From assembly GCA_049997955.1 (NCBI GenBank), contig JAEBDY010000009.1, positions 310,001 through 374,000 on the forward strand: 64,000 nucleotides of DNA, in the 5' to 3' direction. Shown in pieces: positions 7,355 through 16,287 of the stretch. A program made the translations under genes and the position numbers. Each line of letters begins with the position of its first letter. The first letter of the stretch is position 1. This DNA is from Umezawaea sp049997955. GTDB taxonomy: Bacteria; Actinomycetota; Actinomycetes; Mycobacteriales; Pseudonocardiaceae. The notes beneath the pieces were generated by a model. That model ran no database searches, had not been told where the DNA came from, and saw only the letters and a list, made by a program, of their open reading frames with translations.

Positions 7355-8364
7355 AGGAACACGGCTCCGGCGGCTAGGGCGCTCGCGATGGCCACCACGA
7401 ACGTGGCGGGCGCGAAGCGCAGGGCGAAGGACTTGCCGAACGTGCCCGCTTGGAGGGCGAACAGCTTCACGTCGACCGCGGGGCCGACGACCAGGAACAC
7501 CAGGCGCGGCAGCAGCGGCAGCGCGCTCATCGACACGGCCACGAACGCGTCGGCCTCGCTGCACAGCGCCAGGACCACGGCCAGCAGGGCCATGACGATC
7601 ACGCCGAGGACGATCTGCGCGCCGAGCGTCTCCATCCACGCCGTCGGCACGAGCACGTTGAACGCGGCCGCGAACACGCCGCCGAGCACCAGGAACCCGC
7701 CCGCTTCGACGAGGTCGTGCCGCGCGGTCTCGGTGAACACCGCCCAGCGCGACGTGCCCTCCTTCTCCTCCAGCTTCCGCAGCGCCCGCTCGGCGATCCA
7801 CTCGGACTTGCCGAACTTCGTCCACAGCCAGCCCATGACCATCGCCGTGAGCAACGACCCGACGAACCGCGCGGGCACCATCATCGGCGCGTCGCGGAAC
7901 GCCACAGCCGTGGCGACCAGCACGATCGGGTTCACCGCAGGAGCGGCGAGGAGGAACGACAACGCCACAGCGGGCGGCACGCCCTGCTGCATCAGCCGTC
8001 GCGCGACCGGCACCGAAGCGCACTCGCAGCCAGGCAGCGCGACCCCGGCCAATCCCGCGACGGGCACCGCGAGCGCCGTCTTCTTCGGCAACAGCCGCCG
8101 CAACGCGCTCGCGGGCACGAACGCCGCGATCGCCCCGCTGACCAGCACGCCGAACACCAGGAACGGCATCGCCTGCACGCAGACGGCCACGAACACGGTC
8201 GCCGCCGTCCGCAACTGCGGGGCGTCCAGCACGCCGACCAGCCAGTCCTGCAGGACCAGCGCGAGGACCAGCACCAGGCAGAGCACCTCCAACGAGGTGA
8301 TCTTCCCGCGCAGGGGCCCACGACCGGACGGCCGCGACTCCCTGATCTCGGAAGTGATTGTCAC
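7351..8364 (-). CDS. UPF0718/YraQ-family permease
   Basis: A 337-residue polytopic membrane protein with about eight helices. It carries the family's repeated small-residue motifs: AVPVAGLAGVALPGCECASV with VPVARRL (residues about 100-130), LLAAPAVNPIVLVATAVAF (about 138-156), and in the second half LALCSEADAFVAVSMSALP and FLVVGPAVDVKLFALQAG. The PGCECAS cysteine pair and the CSEADAF repeat mark the two halves of the duplicated domain. The transported substrate of the family is unknown. GTG start at 8364, with no obvious ribosome site; CATCAT 7 nt upstream may be a -10 of a leaderless transcript. A perfect palindrome covers the start codon. Confidence 0.87.
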   Translation of the reverse strand: MTITSEIRESRPSGRGPLRGKITSLEVLCLVLVLALVLQDWLVGVLDAPQLRTAATVFVAVCVQAMPFLVFGVLVSGAIAAFVPASALRRLLPKKTALAVPVAGLAGVALPGCECASVPVARRLMQQGVPPAVALSFLLAAPAVNPIVLVATAVAFRDAPMMVPARFVGSLLTAMVMGWLWTKFGKSEWIAERALRKLEEKEGTSRWAVFTETARHDLVEAGGFLVLGGVFAAAFNVLVPTAWMETLGAQIVLGVIVMALLAVVLALCSEADAFVAVSMSALPLLPRLVFLVVGPAVDVKLFALQAGTFGKSFALRFAPATFVVAIASALAAGAVFL

Positions 8365-8367
8365 TTC
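8351..8367. promoter_or_regulatory. Perfect 7-3-7 palindrome over the permease start codon
   Basis: GAAGTGA (8351-8357), TTG, TCACTTC (8361-8367). It straddles the GTG start (8364-8362) of the permease. If the message is leaderless, a bound repressor here would block initiation. SmtB or Zur encoded 1.7 kb away are natural candidates, but the sequence is not an obvious match to the AT-rich Zur box consensus as I remember it. Confidence 0.5.
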
Positions 8368-8493
8368 GGGGATGATGCCAGGCCCACCCCACCCAGCCCT
8401 ACCCGCCTGGTGGCGGGTTTGTGTCCAGTAGGGAACGGTTGGACGACTCCGAGGGGCTCGCCAACCGTGGGGTCTTGCGGGTGGCCCGCCTAC

Positions 8494-8606
8494 CTGACAG
8501 GCCTACCGGGTGACCCACGACCTACCAGGCCTTCCGGGTGACCCACCACCTACCAGGCCTTCCGGGTGACCCACCACCTACCAGGCCTTCCGGGTGACCC
8601 ACCACC
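8494..8606. repeat. 28-bp tandem repeat, about four copies
   Basis: The unit starts CTACCAGGCCTTCCGGGTGA and ends CCCACCAC, with a period of 28 bp. Three near-identical copies start at 8522, 8550 and 8578, preceded by a diverged copy at 8494. It is head-to-tail with no spacers, so it is not a CRISPR. Confidence 0.8.
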
Positions 8607-8630
8607 TTCCGGCGGGCGAGCGCCATGAAC

Positions 8631-8748
8631 GTGGCCGACTTTACTCGGGGGTTTTGACCCTTAAAATTGGTCGGGCTGCGGCTTCACCACCTGCCGTTTT
8701 GGCCCGACAAAGGGTCAAAACGAGGGGTCCCCGAGTCAAGTCGGCCAC
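8631..8748. repeat. MITE-like 118-bp inverted repeat
   Basis: Terminal GTGGCCGACTT (8631-8641) is matched exactly by AAGTCGGCCAC (8738-8748). Inner pairs follow in register: ACTCGGGG with CCCCGAGT, TTTTGACCCTT (8652-8662) with AAGGGTCAAAA (8710-8720), and TCGGGC (8671-8676) with GCCCGA (8702-8707). The whole forms one long interrupted hairpin with about 25 nt at the tip. There is no coding capacity and no clear target-site duplication. Compatible with a miniature inverted-repeat element or a large RNA hairpin. Confidence 0.7.
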
Positions 8749-8880
8749 AGCACGCCGGAAGCCGAAGTCGCCGCTCGTCGAAGCCCGCCGTCGAAGCTCA
8801 CTCGAAGCTGAGGTCGCAAGATCGGGACCCACGCCACTGTTTCCAAGGGTTTCCCGACACCCCGATCACGCATTATCTCT

Positions 8881-8937
8881 ATGGCCCTTCTGCTTTGTCA
8901 AGGCGGGAAAGATGCCTTGACAAAGCAGAAGGGCCAT
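8881..8937. repeat. Perfect 24-bp inverted repeat
   Basis: Arms at 8881-8904 and 8914-8937 are exact reverse complements (ATGGCCCTTCTGCTTTGTCA plus AGGC, and its complement), with a 9-nt loop GGGAAAGAT. There is no T tract. The arm sequence is AT-richer than the genome average. It is likely part of a dispersed palindromic repeat family or the end of a mobile element. Confidence 0.8.
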
Positions 8938-9250
8938 GAAGTGCGCTGAGGATCGGGGTGGCGGGAGGGGACTGCGTCGGGAAAGACGCGTGCTTTCGCT
9001 TGGCCTGCCTGGTTTCACGGTTCCGCGTTGGAGGCGGGTCGGGTTCCGCCGCTATGCCTTGGAGCGGGCCGGAACCCGTGGTTCCGCTTGCGGGCGGCGG
9101 GGTTTCCGGGCTCCGTTCCAAACGAGCCCGGTTCGCGCTTCTGCTGCCATTCAACAGGCAAGCTGAATTCTTCAACGCCAAGGCCATAAACCTAGATGCA
9201 CCGATGCGAGTGGCGTGGCCTTAGCAGCAACGCCACCGCATCGGGTTCGC

Positions 9251-9706
9251 TCAAGCAGTGGGGTCGGTTGCGGCCAGCAGGCGGCGGAACGTGCGTTCCA
9301 TGCCCGCGCGGACCTCTTCCGGTGTCGGCGGTTCGAAGTCGTCCGCGATCTCCTCCTCGACGAGGTCCGTCTCGCCCAGGTTGAGGTCGACGTGGGTGCC
9401 GTTGACCTTCTGCGTGACGAGCGGCTCGTCGAGTTCCTCGATCTCCTCGTCGGCCTCGCGGAGTTCGTCGATCGTGGCCAGGACCTCGTCCGCGCTGAGG
9501 ACGGGCATCATCGGCTCGACGACGGCCAGCATGCCGTCCTCGGCGAGCGCCACCGCCTCGGCCAGCGCGACCGCGTGGGCACGCTCGTAGGGGCCGCAGA
9601 CGAAGGAGTCCCACTCCTCGCCGCCGGACGGCTCGAAGGTCACCACCCACGGGAACTCCAGTACGGCGGAGTCCTCGTCGGGCTCGTAGATGATCACGCC
9701 ACCCAT
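9251..9706 (-). CDS. Conserved hypothetical acidic protein (151 aa)
   Basis: No named family recognised. It starts MGGVIIYEPDEDSAVLEFPW and is strongly acidic, with a Glu/Asp-rich middle (ELREADEEIEELDEP, about residues 90-104) and tail (ETDLVEEEIADDFEPPTPEE). No signal peptide or transmembrane helix. It is soluble and probably structural or regulatory. Its ATG overlaps the stop of the preceding gene by one base (TGATG), making it the last cistron of the uppS operon. The open frame continues upstream through other genes, but only this start has coupling context. Confidence 0.7.
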   Translation of the reverse strand: MGGVIIYEPDEDSAVLEFPWVVTFEPSGGEEWDSFVCGPYERAHAVALAEAVALAEDGMLAVVEPMMPVLSADEVLATIDELREADEEIEELDEPLVTQKVNGTHVDLNLGETDLVEEEIADDFEPPTPEEVRAGMERTFRRLLAATDPTA

Positions 9707-10134
9707 CAGGGGGTCCTTTCGTCGGCGAGGAGTTCGCCGCGCAGTTGGGATGCGGTGGAGACCACGAGCATCAGCAGGGTGCTGAGTGGTTCGGGCTTCA
9801 TGCCCTCGGCGGGGAACGCGTACCGCAGGGTCACGTCCATGCCGCGTTCGCTGTGCACCACGCCGAGCGTGCCGAAGAGGCCCTGGCCCGCGCGTTCGGC
9901 GGCGGACACGGCGAGGTCGCGGTCCTCGGGCAGGTCCCACGCGACGACGCACGTGAGGCTCAGGACGGTCAGGCCCTCGGCGAGCTGCATCGCCTGGATC
10001 GCGCACGGCACCTCGCCGTGCAGGAAGCTCAACGCGCCGTCGTCGTCGACGTGCACGTCGTGGAACAGCTCCAGCGCCTCGCGGGCGGAGGTCAGCAGTG
10101 CCGCGGTGATGGCGGCGGCGTCTTCGTCGGTCAC
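9706..10134 (-). CDS. YbjN-like hypothetical protein (142 aa)
   Basis: A soluble 142-residue protein whose alternating pattern (FHDVHVDDDGALSFLHGEVP, LTVLSLTCVVAWDLPEDRDL, LGVVHSERGMDVTLRYAFPA, then a helix LSTLLMLVVSTASQL) resembles the T3SS-chaperone/YbjN fold that is abundant in actinobacteria. The function of that family is unclear; in some bacteria it acts as a chaperone-like regulator. The GTG start overlaps the uppS stop (GTGA). Placement after uppS, recO and era is consistent with a housekeeping transcript. Confidence 0.7.
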   Translation of the reverse strand: MTDEDAAAITAALLTSAREALELFHDVHVDDDGALSFLHGEVPCAIQAMQLAEGLTVLSLTCVVAWDLPEDRDLAVSAAERAGQGLFGTLGVVHSERGMDVTLRYAFPAEGMKPEPLSTLLMLVVSTASQLRGELLADERTP

Positions 10135-10967
10135 GCGGTGGTCTCCTCGTCGGGCTTGTCAGCCAGGGGAACGTCGATGGCGCCGCCGAACCTGCGGTCG
10201 CGGCGGGCGAAGGTCTCGCACGCCGCCCACAGGTCGCGGCGGTCGAAGTCGGGCCACAGGATGTCCTGGAACACCAGTTCCGCGTACGCCGACTGCCACA
10301 GCATGAAGTTGGACGTGCGCTGCTCACCGGACGGGCGGATGAACAGGTCCACGTCCGGCATCTCCGGCTGGTACATGTGCTTCGCCAGCACGCGCTCGTC
10401 GACCTTGTCCGGGTTGATCTTCCCGGCGGCGGCGAGGCGGGCGATCTCGCGGGCGGCGTCGCCGATCTCGGCACGGCCGCCGTAGTTGATGCACATGGCC
10501 AGGTTCAACCGGTCGTTGTCCTTGGTGCGCTCCTGGGCGTCTTCCAGCTCGGTGATGACGCTGCGCCACAGCTTCGGCTTCCGCCCAGCCCAGCGGACCC
10601 GGACGCCGAGGTCGTCCAGCTCGTCGGTGCGGTTGTGGATCACCTCGCGGGTGAAGCCCATGAGGAACCGGACCTCTTCGGGGCTGCGACGCCAGTTCTC
10701 CGTGGAGAACGCGTACAGCGACACCCACTTGACGCCCATCTCGATCGCACCCCGTGCGACCTCGACCACGACGCCCTCGCCCCGCTTGTGGCCCTCCACC
10801 CTGGACAGGCCGCGCTGGTTGGCCCAGCGGCCGTTGCCGTCCATGACGATCGCGACGTGGTTGGGCACGAACTCCGCCGGGATGACAGGAGGCCGAGCGC
10901 CGGAGGGGTGCGGGTCCGGGGGTCGGGGGACGCGCTTCTCGCGTTCGGCCCGCCGTCGGCGCAGCAT
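10131..10967 (-). CDS. uppS: Isoprenyl (undecaprenyl-type) diphosphate synthase, cis-prenyltransferase
   Basis: 278 residues. Condenses isopentenyl diphosphate into long cis-polyprenyl diphosphate, the lipid carrier precursor for cell-wall synthesis; in mycobacteria the equivalent gene (Rv2361c) makes decaprenyl diphosphate. Visible motifs are HVAIVMDGNGRWANQRG (catalytic Asp, residues about 38-54), HKRGEG, SLYAFSTENWRRS, LAMCINYGGRAEI and the C-terminal DLFIRPSGEQRTSNFMLWQS. The ATG at 10967 has GAGAGGAA about 10 nt upstream; the frame extends further but would overlap recO. It follows recO by 41 bp in the era-recO-uppS operon. Confidence 0.95.
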   Translation of the reverse strand: MLRRRRAEREKRVPRPPDPHPSGARPPVIPAEFVPNHVAIVMDGNGRWANQRGLSRVEGHKRGEGVVVEVARGAIEMGVKWVSLYAFSTENWRRSPEEVRFLMGFTREVIHNRTDELDDLGVRVRWAGRKPKLWRSVITELEDAQERTKDNDRLNLAMCINYGGRAEIGDAAREIARLAAAGKINPDKVDERVLAKHMYQPEMPDVDLFIRPSGEQRTSNFMLWQSAYAELVFQDILWPDFDRRDLWAACETFARRDRRFGGAIDVPLADKPDEETTA

Positions 10968-11008
10968 GGTGTTGGGGTTCCTCTCGAAGACTGTGCGGTG
11001 GCCGAACT

Positions 11009-11761
11009 TTAGCCCTCGGCCGGGCGCGCCGTGCGTTCGACCAGCGGGAGCGAACGGAGCTGCCGCTCCATGTGCCACTGCAGGTGAGCCGCGACGAGTC
11101 CGCTGGCGTCGCGGCGGGCGCCGACCGGCAGCGCGTCGACCACGTCCCACTCGCCGTGCAGCAGCGCGATCAGCAGTCGCAGCGTCTCGGCCGACGGTGT
11201 CGCCGAGCCCGCCGGACGGCAGTTCCCGCACACGACACCGCCCGCCTGCACGTTGAACGCGCGGTGCGGACCGGGTTCGCCGCAGCGCGCGCACTCGTCC
11301 ACGGCGGGCGCCCAGCCCGCGATGGACATGGCGCGCATCAGGAACGCGTCCAGCACCAGCGACGAGTCCCGCTCCCCCGCCGCCAAGGCCCGCAGCGCGC
11401 CCGCGACCAGCAGGTACAGCCGCAGCGCCGGTTCACCCTCCTCGGCGGTGAGCCGGTCGGCGGTCTCCAGCACCGCGCACGCCGCCGTGTAGCGCCCGTA
11501 GTCGCCGACGAGGCTGACGTGGAACGCGTCCAGCGTCTCGACCTGCGTCACGACGTCGAGCGAACGGCCGGGGTAGAACTGCACGTCGACGTGCCCGAAC
11601 GGCTCCAGCCGGGCGCCGAACCGCGACGACGTGCGGCGCACGCCCTTCGCCACCGCCCGCACCTTGCCGTGCTTCTGGGTCAGCAGCGTGATGATCCGGT
11701 CCGCCTCGCCGAGCTTCTGCACCCGCAGGACGATCCCCGTGTCGCGGTACAGGTTCGCCAT
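11009..11761 (-). CDS. recO: DNA repair protein RecO
   Basis: 250 residues. RecO helps RecR load RecA on SSB-coated DNA in the RecFOR pathway. The N-terminal OB fold is evident (LYRDTGIVLRVQKLGEADRI, ITLLTQKHGKVRAVAKGVRR, residues 3-42), followed by LEPFGHVDVQFYPGRSLDVV. A zinc-binding CARCGEPGPH...CGNC is present at about residues 150-180. The ATG start abuts the era stop without a gap, indicating co-transcription. Confidence 0.95.
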   Translation of the reverse strand: MANLYRDTGIVLRVQKLGEADRIITLLTQKHGKVRAVAKGVRRTSSRFGARLEPFGHVDVQFYPGRSLDVVTQVETLDAFHVSLVGDYGRYTAACAVLETADRLTAEEGEPALRLYLLVAGALRALAAGERDSSLVLDAFLMRAMSIAGWAPAVDECARCGEPGPHRAFNVQAGGVVCGNCRPAGSATPSAETLRLLIALLHGEWDVVDALPVGARRDASGLVAAHLQWHMERQLRSLPLVERTARPAEG

Positions 11762-12658
11762 CTAGAACCCCAGGCGGCGCAGCTGCTTGGGGTCGCGCTG
11801 CCAGTCCTTGGCGATCTTGATGTGCAGGTCGAGGAACACCTTGCTGCCCAGCAGCGCCTCGATCTGCTTGCGCGAGGTGATGCCGACCTGCTTCAGCCGC
11901 TCGCCCCGGTGCCCGAGGATGATCGCCTTCTGGCTGGTGCGCTCCACGTACAGGTTCGCGTGCACGTCGATCAGGTCGTCCCGGCCTTCGCGCGGCGCCA
12001 TCTCCTCGACGAGCACCGCGATGGAGTGCGGCAGCTCGTCGTGCACGCCTTCGAGCGCGGCCTCGCGGATCAGCTCCGCGATCAGCGTCATCTCCGGCTC
12101 GTCGGTCAGGTCGCCGTCCGGGTACAGCGGCGGCCCCTCGGGGAGCCGGTCGAGCAGCAGCTTCTCCAGCGTGTCGACCTGGTAGCCGTCGACCGCCGAC
12201 ACCGGGATGATCTCGGCGAAGTCCATGATGCCCTGCAACAGCAGCAACTGCTCGGCCACCTGCTGCTGCGGCACGAGGTCCGTCTTGGTGATGATGCCGA
12301 TCACCGGCGTCTTCTTCGCGATCTTCTGCAGCTCGGCGGCGATGAACTTGTCACCGGGCCCGACCTTCTGGTCGGCGGGCACGCAGAAGCCGACCACGTC
12401 GACCTCCGACCAGGTCTCGCGGACCAGGTCGTTGAGGCGCTGGCCGAGCAGCGTCCGCGGCCGGTGCAGACCAGGGGTGTCGATGAGGATCAGCTGGCCG
12501 TCCTCGCGGTGCACGATGCCCCGGATGGTGTGGCGGGTCGTCTGCGGCTTGCTCGACGTGATCGCGACCTTGGTGCCGACCAGCGCGTTGGTCAGCGTCG
12601 ACTTCCCCGCGTTCGGACGGCCGACGAAGCACGCGAACCCTGAGCGGTAACCATCCAT
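11762..12658 (-). CDS. era: GTPase Era
   Basis: 298 residues. Era binds 16S rRNA and assists 30S maturation. G1 is GRPNAGKSTLTNALVG (residues 8-23), G3 is DTPGLHRP, G4 is TKTD and G5 lies near SAVDGYQ. The C-terminal KH domain includes ERTSQKAIILGHRGERLKQV and FLDLHIKIAKDWQRDPKQLR, the usual Era ending. The start at 12658 lies 43 bp after the deaminase-like gene. Same order as mycobacteria. Confidence 0.96.
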   Translation of the reverse strand: MDGYRSGFACFVGRPNAGKSTLTNALVGTKVAITSSKPQTTRHTIRGIVHREDGQLILIDTPGLHRPRTLLGQRLNDLVRETWSEVDVVGFCVPADQKVGPGDKFIAAELQKIAKKTPVIGIITKTDLVPQQQVAEQLLLLQGIMDFAEIIPVSAVDGYQVDTLEKLLLDRLPEGPPLYPDGDLTDEPEMTLIAELIREAALEGVHDELPHSIAVLVEEMAPREGRDDLIDVHANLYVERTSQKAIILGHRGERLKQVGITSRKQIEALLGSKVFLDLHIKIAKDWQRDPKQLRRLGF

Positions 12659-12701
12659 CCACCCATTGTCCCTGGTGCTGAAAGCGCTGACCGGGTGGGG
12701 G

Positions 12702-13055
12702 CTAGACCGTCTCCGCCACCGCGCCCGAGGCGTCCGCGCGCAGGATCGGACCCGCGGCGCTCAGGTCGCGCACGGCGGCCACCGAGTCCGCGTCGACCGA
12801 GTCCGCGTCGGTGACGACAGCGGCGGCTTCGAGGCCTTCCGCGCCGCTGGAGACGGCCGCGGCGACCGCGGCCTGGAGGGCCGTGAGCTTGAGCGACGGC
12901 AGGGCCACCGTGGCCGCGGCGTACGTGCGGCCGTCCGTGTCGCGGACCGCCGCGCCTTCCGCCGCACCGGTGCGGGCCCGCACCGAACGGGCGAGGGTGA
13001 GGATCTTCTGGTCTTCGGGATCCAGCTCAGCCACGGTTGTCCTCACGTTCGTCAT
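12702..13055 (-). CDS. Cytidine deaminase-fold protein without obvious catalytic motifs
   Basis: 117 residues (MTNVRTTVAELDPEDQKILT at the N terminus). Length, helical pattern and position between era and the CBS protein match M. tuberculosis Rv2365c, often annotated cytidine-deaminase-like. The zinc-binding HAE and PCxxC motifs of true cytidine deaminases are absent: there is no cysteine in the chain. Catalysis is therefore unlikely and a structural or regulatory role is more plausible. The ATG at 13055 is chosen by homology; the open frame upstream overlaps the CBS gene region. Confidence 0.75.
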   Translation of the reverse strand: MTNVRTTVAELDPEDQKILTLARSVRARTGAAEGAAVRDTDGRTYAAATVALPSLKLTALQAAVAAAVSSGAEGLEAAAVVTDADSVDADSVAAVRDLSAAGPILRADASGAVAETV

Positions 13056-13135
13056 CAGCGGCCCGACCACGAGCCTGCGCGGTGGTGGAGCAGACCTGAC
13101 CGGAACACGACCTCCGCCTTCGGCGGGGATCCAGG

Positions 13136-14449
13136 TCAGGCACGGTTGTCCTCGCGTTCCTTGTCGTCGGCCTGGTCGGGGAGCGCCACCGGGCGGACCA
13201 GCACGGTGGTGATGCGCATCCGGCCGCGTTCGTCCTTGCCGCCCTCGGCGCGCATGCGCAGGCCCGCGATCTCGGCCTCGGTGCCGGGCAGCGGGACCCG
13301 GCCGAGGCGTTGGGCCAGCAGACCGCCGACCGTCTCGACCTCGTGCTCGTCCAGCTCGGTGCCGAACAGGGCGTCGAGGTCGTCCACGGGCAGGCGGGCG
13401 CTGACCCGGACGGCGCCGTCCACCAGGTGCTCGACCGGCGGGCGGTCGTCGGTGTCCGACTCGTCGGTGATCTCGCCGACGATCTCCTCGATGATGTCCT
13501 CGATGGTCAGCAGGCCCGCGGTGCCGCCGTACTCGTCGATGACGATGACCAGGTGGGTGCGGGAGAGCTGCATCTCGCGCAGCAGGTCGGCCAGCGGCTT
13601 CGAGTCCGGGATGAACGTGGCGGGCATCATCAGCTCGCCGACGGTGGTGCCGTTCGCGTCGTCGGCGAACGTGACCCGCACCAGGTCCTTCAGGTTCACC
13701 ACGCCGACGATGTCGTCCACGCTCTCGCCGATCACCGGCACGCGCGTGTACCCGGTGCGCAGGGACAGCGCGAGCGCCTGGCGCAGCGACTTGGCCTGCT
13801 CGATCCACACGATCTCGGTGCGCGGCACCATGACCTCGCGGGCGATCGTGTCGCCCAGCTCGAAGACCGAGTGGATCATCTCGCGCTCGCCCTCGTCCAC
13901 GACACCGCGCTCCTGGGCCATGTCGACCAGTTCGCGCAGCTCGACCTCGGACGAGAACGGGCCCTCGCGGAAGCCCTTGCCGGGGGTGATCGCGTTGCCG
14001 ACCAGGATCAGCAGCCTGCTCAACGGGCCGAGCACGCGGCCCAGCACCCGGATCGGGGCGGCGGCGACCAGGCCGACGGAGTACGGGTGCTGGCGGCCGA
14101 GGGTGCGCGGGCCGACGCCGACCAGCACGTACGACACCACGAGCATGGACAGGCCCGCCGTCACGACGGCCAGCCACGGCGGCGACACCAGCCGCAGGCA
14201 CACGACCGTGACCAGCACCGTCGCCGACAGCTCGCACGCCAGCCGGAGCAGGAGCAGCAGGTTCACGTGCCGCGGCCGGTCGGCCAGCACCTGCAGGAGC
14301 TGGGTGGCGCCGGTGCGGCCCTGGCGTTGGAGCCCCTCCACGCGGGCGCGGGAGACGGTGCCGAGCGCGGCGTCGGCGGCGGCGAACAGGCCCGCCGCCA
14401 GCACCAGCACCACGGCCAGGAAGATCAAGCTCGCGGAACTCGTGGTCAC
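13136..14449 (-). CDS. CNNM/CorC-HlyC family membrane protein with CBS domains
   Basis: 437 residues. An N-terminal DUF21/CNNM membrane domain has helices near residues 5-25, 60-85 and 90-112 and RLLILVGNAITPGKG. A CBS pair follows (REVMVPRTEIVWIEQAKSLR, GYTRVPVIGESVDDIVGVVN, then THLVIVIDEYGGTAGLLTIE), then a C-terminal CorC/HlyC FAD-like domain (VSARLPVDDLDALF, ETVGGLLAQRLGRVPLPG). The family includes Mg2+/Co2+ efflux or sensing proteins. Orthologous position to Rv2366c. GTG start 11 bp after the ybeY stop, so it is in the phoH-ybeY operon. Confidence 0.92.
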   Translation of the reverse strand: MTTSSASLIFLAVVLVLAAGLFAAADAALGTVSRARVEGLQRQGRTGATQLLQVLADRPRHVNLLLLLRLACELSATVLVTVVCLRLVSPPWLAVVTAGLSMLVVSYVLVGVGPRTLGRQHPYSVGLVAAAPIRVLGRVLGPLSRLLILVGNAITPGKGFREGPFSSEVELRELVDMAQERGVVDEGEREMIHSVFELGDTIAREVMVPRTEIVWIEQAKSLRQALALSLRTGYTRVPVIGESVDDIVGVVNLKDLVRVTFADDANGTTVGELMMPATFIPDSKPLADLLREMQLSRTHLVIVIDEYGGTAGLLTIEDIIEEIVGEITDESDTDDRPPVEHLVDGAVRVSARLPVDDLDALFGTELDEHEVETVGGLLAQRLGRVPLPGTEAEIAGLRMRAEGGKDERGRMRITTVLVRPVALPDQADDKEREDNRA

Positions 14450-14459
14450 CGGTCCGACC

Positions 14460-15023
14460 TCAGGCGCCGGGGTCGGAGGGCTCGGGGTGGTCGGCGTGCT
14501 CCAGGCCGACCGCGCCGAGCACCTTGGAGTCCGACGCCCGCTGCACGGCCAGCCGCTCCGCCTCGGCGGTCGCGGACCGGAAGTCCGCGAGGATCCGGTT
14601 CTGGAGCGTGAACATCTCCCGCTCCTCGGCGGGCTCGGCGTGGTCGTAGCCGAGCAGGTGCAGCACGCCGTGGACGGTCAGCAGGTGCAGTTCGTCCAGC
14701 AGGCCGTGGCCCGCCTTCTTGGCCTGGTCCTTGGCGAACGCCGGGCACAGCACGATGTCGCCCAGCAACGCCGGACCCAGCCCGGCCGCGTCGGGGCGGC
14801 GGGCCGAGTCCAGTTCGTCCATGGGGAACGCCATCACGTCCGTCGGACCGGGCAGGTCCATCCAGCGTTCGTGCAGGTCCGCCATCACGTCCAGCTCGAC
14901 CAGCAGGACGGACAGCTCGGCCAGCGGGCTGACGCCCATCCGGTCGAGGGCGAACCGGGCGGCCGACACGATCGACGGCTCGTCGACCGGGACCCCGGAC
15001 TCGTTGGCAATCTCGATGCTCAC
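14460..15023 (-). CDS. ybeY: Endoribonuclease YbeY (rRNA maturation factor)
   Basis: 187 residues. A zinc-dependent single-strand RNase needed for 16S rRNA 3'-end maturation and ribosome quality control. The signature HGVLHLLGYDH (HxxxHxxxxxH, three zinc-binding histidines) is present at about residue 120, preceded by DVMAFPMDE and LGDIVLC. The GTG at 15023 is chosen because GGGGA lies 8-12 nt upstream and it follows the phoH stop by four bases. The C-terminal extension past the zinc motif (about 50 residues) is typical of actinobacterial YbeY. Confidence 0.95.
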   Translation of the reverse strand: MSIEIANESGVPVDEPSIVSAARFALDRMGVSPLAELSVLLVELDVMADLHERWMDLPGPTDVMAFPMDELDSARRPDAAGLGPALLGDIVLCPAFAKDQAKKAGHGLLDELHLLTVHGVLHLLGYDHAEPAEEREMFTLQNRILADFRSATAEAERLAVQRASDSKVLGAVGLEHADHPEPSDPGA

Positions 15024-15027
15024 GGGC

Positions 15028-16113
<1,086 letters not shown>

Positions 16114-16287
16114 CGGGCGCTCCTCCGGGGTTCGGGCGGCTCCACCCGCTGCGGTACCGACCACGTAGCCTCGGGCCTGCTTCCTGCGCTTTCGCGCCGA
16201 TCCTGGTAGGTCCTCGTTGACAGCACCGATGTTAGTCGCCACCACCGGCAAAACGCATCGAAGTAAACAACTCGCTGGACAGACGGT

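Larger units (their letters stand above)
8393..9250. other. Gene-free interval rich in repeats and hairpins
   Basis: About 860 bp without a convincing gene. Short frames exist (for example 8958-9224), but they lack ribosome sites and recognisable domains, and the base composition is less GC-rich than flanking genes. It holds, in order, a 28-bp tandem repeat, a 118-bp imperfect inverted repeat, a perfect 24-bp inverted repeat, and about 250 bp of remaining sequence (8940-9190) with no assignable feature. The block looks like a landing site for small non-autonomous or dispersed repeats. Confidence 0.6.

Noticed and set aside
8494..8606. Possible CRISPR array
   Set aside because: Repeats are head-to-tail with a 28-bp period and no unique spacers; no cas genes nearby.
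8958..9224. Short plus-strand frame of 88 codons (and an overlapping 102-codon minus-strand frame)
   Set aside because: No ribosome site and no domain; both overlap inverted-repeat sequence.
13032..13153. Direct repeat CACGGTTGTCCTC at 13032 and 13141
   Set aside because: Each copy falls in a gene end or start of similar codon make-up (the deaminase-like start and the CBS gene end); a 13-bp match is weak evidence for a repeat element.
16114..16287. tRNA or small RNA in the phoH/GNAT gap
   Set aside because: No cloverleaf or strong hairpin; the gap is best explained as a divergent promoter region.
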